Source: Fonsecaea monophora
Taxonomy: Eukaryota; Ascomycota; Eurotiomycetes; Chaetothyriales; Herpotrichiellaceae
Assembly: GCF_001642475.1 (NCBI RefSeq)
Contig: NW_019174088.1
Location: forward strand, 1-54,814
Direction: 5' to 3'
Length of the DNA: 54,814 nucleotides
Part shown: positions 53,790 to 54,814 of the stretch, one piece after another
Layout: every line of letters begins with the position of its first letter
How positions within the stretch are numbered: the first letter of the stretch is position 1
Made by a program: the position numbers and the translations under genes
The notes under the pieces: model-generated
The model's input: the letters and a program-made list of their open reading frames with translations, nothing else
What the model was told of the DNA's origin: nothing
Database searches by the model: none

Positions 53790-54600
53790 AAGAGGCAGTA
53801 CGGTGAACCCCGAACGGTCCCTTGTTCAGCTTAGGGCGGAAGAATTCTTAATGGACCGCCCTCATCATCGTCAAAGTAGACATATGGGTCGCGCCATCCG
53901 TCTTGGTCTGGATCCCATTCGGTTGGAAGCGCAAGTGCTTATCATGGCAGGACAGGAGGTCGTTCACGTACGAGTCTCCGGTATTTTATGTCCCGTCTCT
54001 CGGGATTTGATTTCTAGGGGAATCTCATTGTTCTCGAGGTTCTTTATCTCCAGGGTGAGAGGTCGATTTGTCAAACGGACGAATCCTCGGTCGTCGATGG
54101 TGAAGGGCCCGATGCGAGGGAATCCGATGCGGCCCATTTCTAGTATTACTCGTGACAGGCTGCGGAAGAGATTCTTGCGTAGTCGACTGTCCGACTTGCC
54201 CGTCTCCCAGGTGTTTGATAGCATTTGGCCTTGGTCCTGGTCGATGTATTCGATGAGTAAGTGGCAGCTTCGCACGGCAGCTTCTCATTACCATTTCCAG
54301 GACATAGGTTATGCCCGACGCGATATGGCGGCGGAAACCGAATCAAGATTCGTCGTCCTCCGTTACGGACAACAGTCACCGGAACACAGAGGTTGAAGCT
54401 CCCACTCGTCCAGTCTCTTCAGTGTGCGACGCGGCACGCAGAGGGAGAGGGTAGACCCATATGATGTGCGACGCGTTGCTGGATGAGCTTCTGGCGGCGG
54501 TTGATGAAGTTGAAGAATTCGAGTCTCGCTTTGGGCCACGTCAGGTGGAGCAGGATGTTGACTTCGCTTTGTTTGGCCTCGCCGTAAGTGATGTCCTCGT
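53790..54600 (-). pseudogene. Decayed fungal phosphotransferase-family gene
   Basis: Successive minus-strand pieces follow the order of a well-known fungal phosphotransferase (APH-like) family: RVAHHMGLPSPSACRVAH, an in-frame TGA near 54420, GSFNLCVPVTV, RILIRFPPPYRVGHNLCPGN, then after a deletion and frame change LIEYIDQDQGQMLSNTWE and LARI-equivalent GRIGFPRIGPFTIDD, another frame change, SYVNDLLSCHDKHLRFQPN, MSTLTMMRAVH, an in-frame TAA at 53848-53850 and FFRPKLNKGPF. The catalytic loop region that should follow is not seen. At least two stops and two frameshifts make it non-functional. Confidence 0.75.
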
Positions 54601-54814
54601 GCAGAAGGGGAGCGTCGTGGGCATTGCATATAGATGCGTAGATAGATGCATGAATGAAAAGGAGGAAGGGATCTGTCTGCACGACGAATTCGTGGCGCAT
54701 TGGTTTTGACTAAGTTGGGTGAGTGGGTCGTGTTGGGCGTGTGGCTGGAGGACAGGTATTGTCGCGAGGATGCGCCGAGGGGTTTCGCAATGTCGGGGTG
54801 TGTAGGTGCCGCCG
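54601..54814. other. Window end, no gene seen
   Basis: Upstream side of the decayed gene. The minus-strand frame continues to 54700 with an in-frame Met but no recognisable domain. Confidence 0.35.

Noticed and set aside
1..54814. Starship-type giant transposon or retrotransposon
   Set aside because: No DUF3435 tyrosine recombinase, reverse transcriptase, integrase or long terminal repeats were recognised, and the left half is ordinary conserved gene content.
1..54814. tRNA genes
   Set aside because: A visual search for B-box sequences (GGTTCGANTCC) gave only partial matches inside coding sequence; no cloverleaf could be drawn.

Overview
The window is from a filamentous ascomycete. Nearly every recognisable gene carries short spliceosomal introns (about 50-180 nt, GT-AG, one apparent GC-AG). 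Housekeeping proteins (Maf1, AP-1 sigma, Spf1-type P5A ATPase, aspartate-semialdehyde dehydrogenase) align in memory with Pezizomycotina versions, and several accessory families (DUF3425 bZIP, Zn2Cys6 regulator, fungal PD-(D/E)XK-like proteins, fungal phosphotransferase relics) are typical of Eurotiomycetes. A black-yeast lineage (Chaetothyriales) is my best guess, not a demonstrated placement. No rRNA, tRNA, CRISPR or complete transposon was seen.

Layout. Positions 1-14000 are a dense conserved block: a PD-(D/E)XK-like coiled-coil protein (-), a probable CENP-L/Fta1 kinetochore subunit (+), the FYVE protein Pep7/Vac1 (-), cytosolic glutaminyl-tRNA synthetase (-) and, divergent from it, the P5A ATPase Spf1 (+). 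At 14.7-19.4 kb lie a DUF3425 bZIP factor (-), a casein-kinase-1-like kinase (-) and, divergent from the kinase over 289 bp, a PD-(D/E)XK-like protein (+). At 20-25 kb three more core genes follow on the + strand: hom2, aps1 and maf1. At 25.8-31.7 kb come a degenerate-motif kinase-like protein, a golgin-like coiled-coil protein and another PD-(D/E)XK-like gene; a related gene sits at 35.6-36.8 kb after 3.9 kb without a convincing gene.

From about 37 kb rightwards the DNA is accessory in character. There is a divergent glutathione-transferase / Zn2Cys6-regulator pair (39.4-42.1 kb), a small NAD(P)-binding reductase (43.5 kb), a further short PD-(D/E)XK-like candidate (46.1 kb), a 127-bp tandem duplication, a miniature inverted-repeat element inside a 10-bp minisatellite (47.1-47.3 kb), and at least three decayed phosphotransferase-family gene fragments (47.6, 52.7 and 53.8-54.6 kb) with stops and frameshifts.

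The main point of interest is the number of PD-(D/E)XK-like proteins (five, from at least three families), interleaved with an active-looking CK1-like kinase, a probable pseudokinase and a set of dead phosphotransferase genes. This may reflect a nuclease/kinase conflict or incompatibility repertoire, but the functional link is inference. Coding coordinates are first-to-last base of the CDS including introns; exon limits are in the evidence text and were derived by hand from reading frame and splice consensus.
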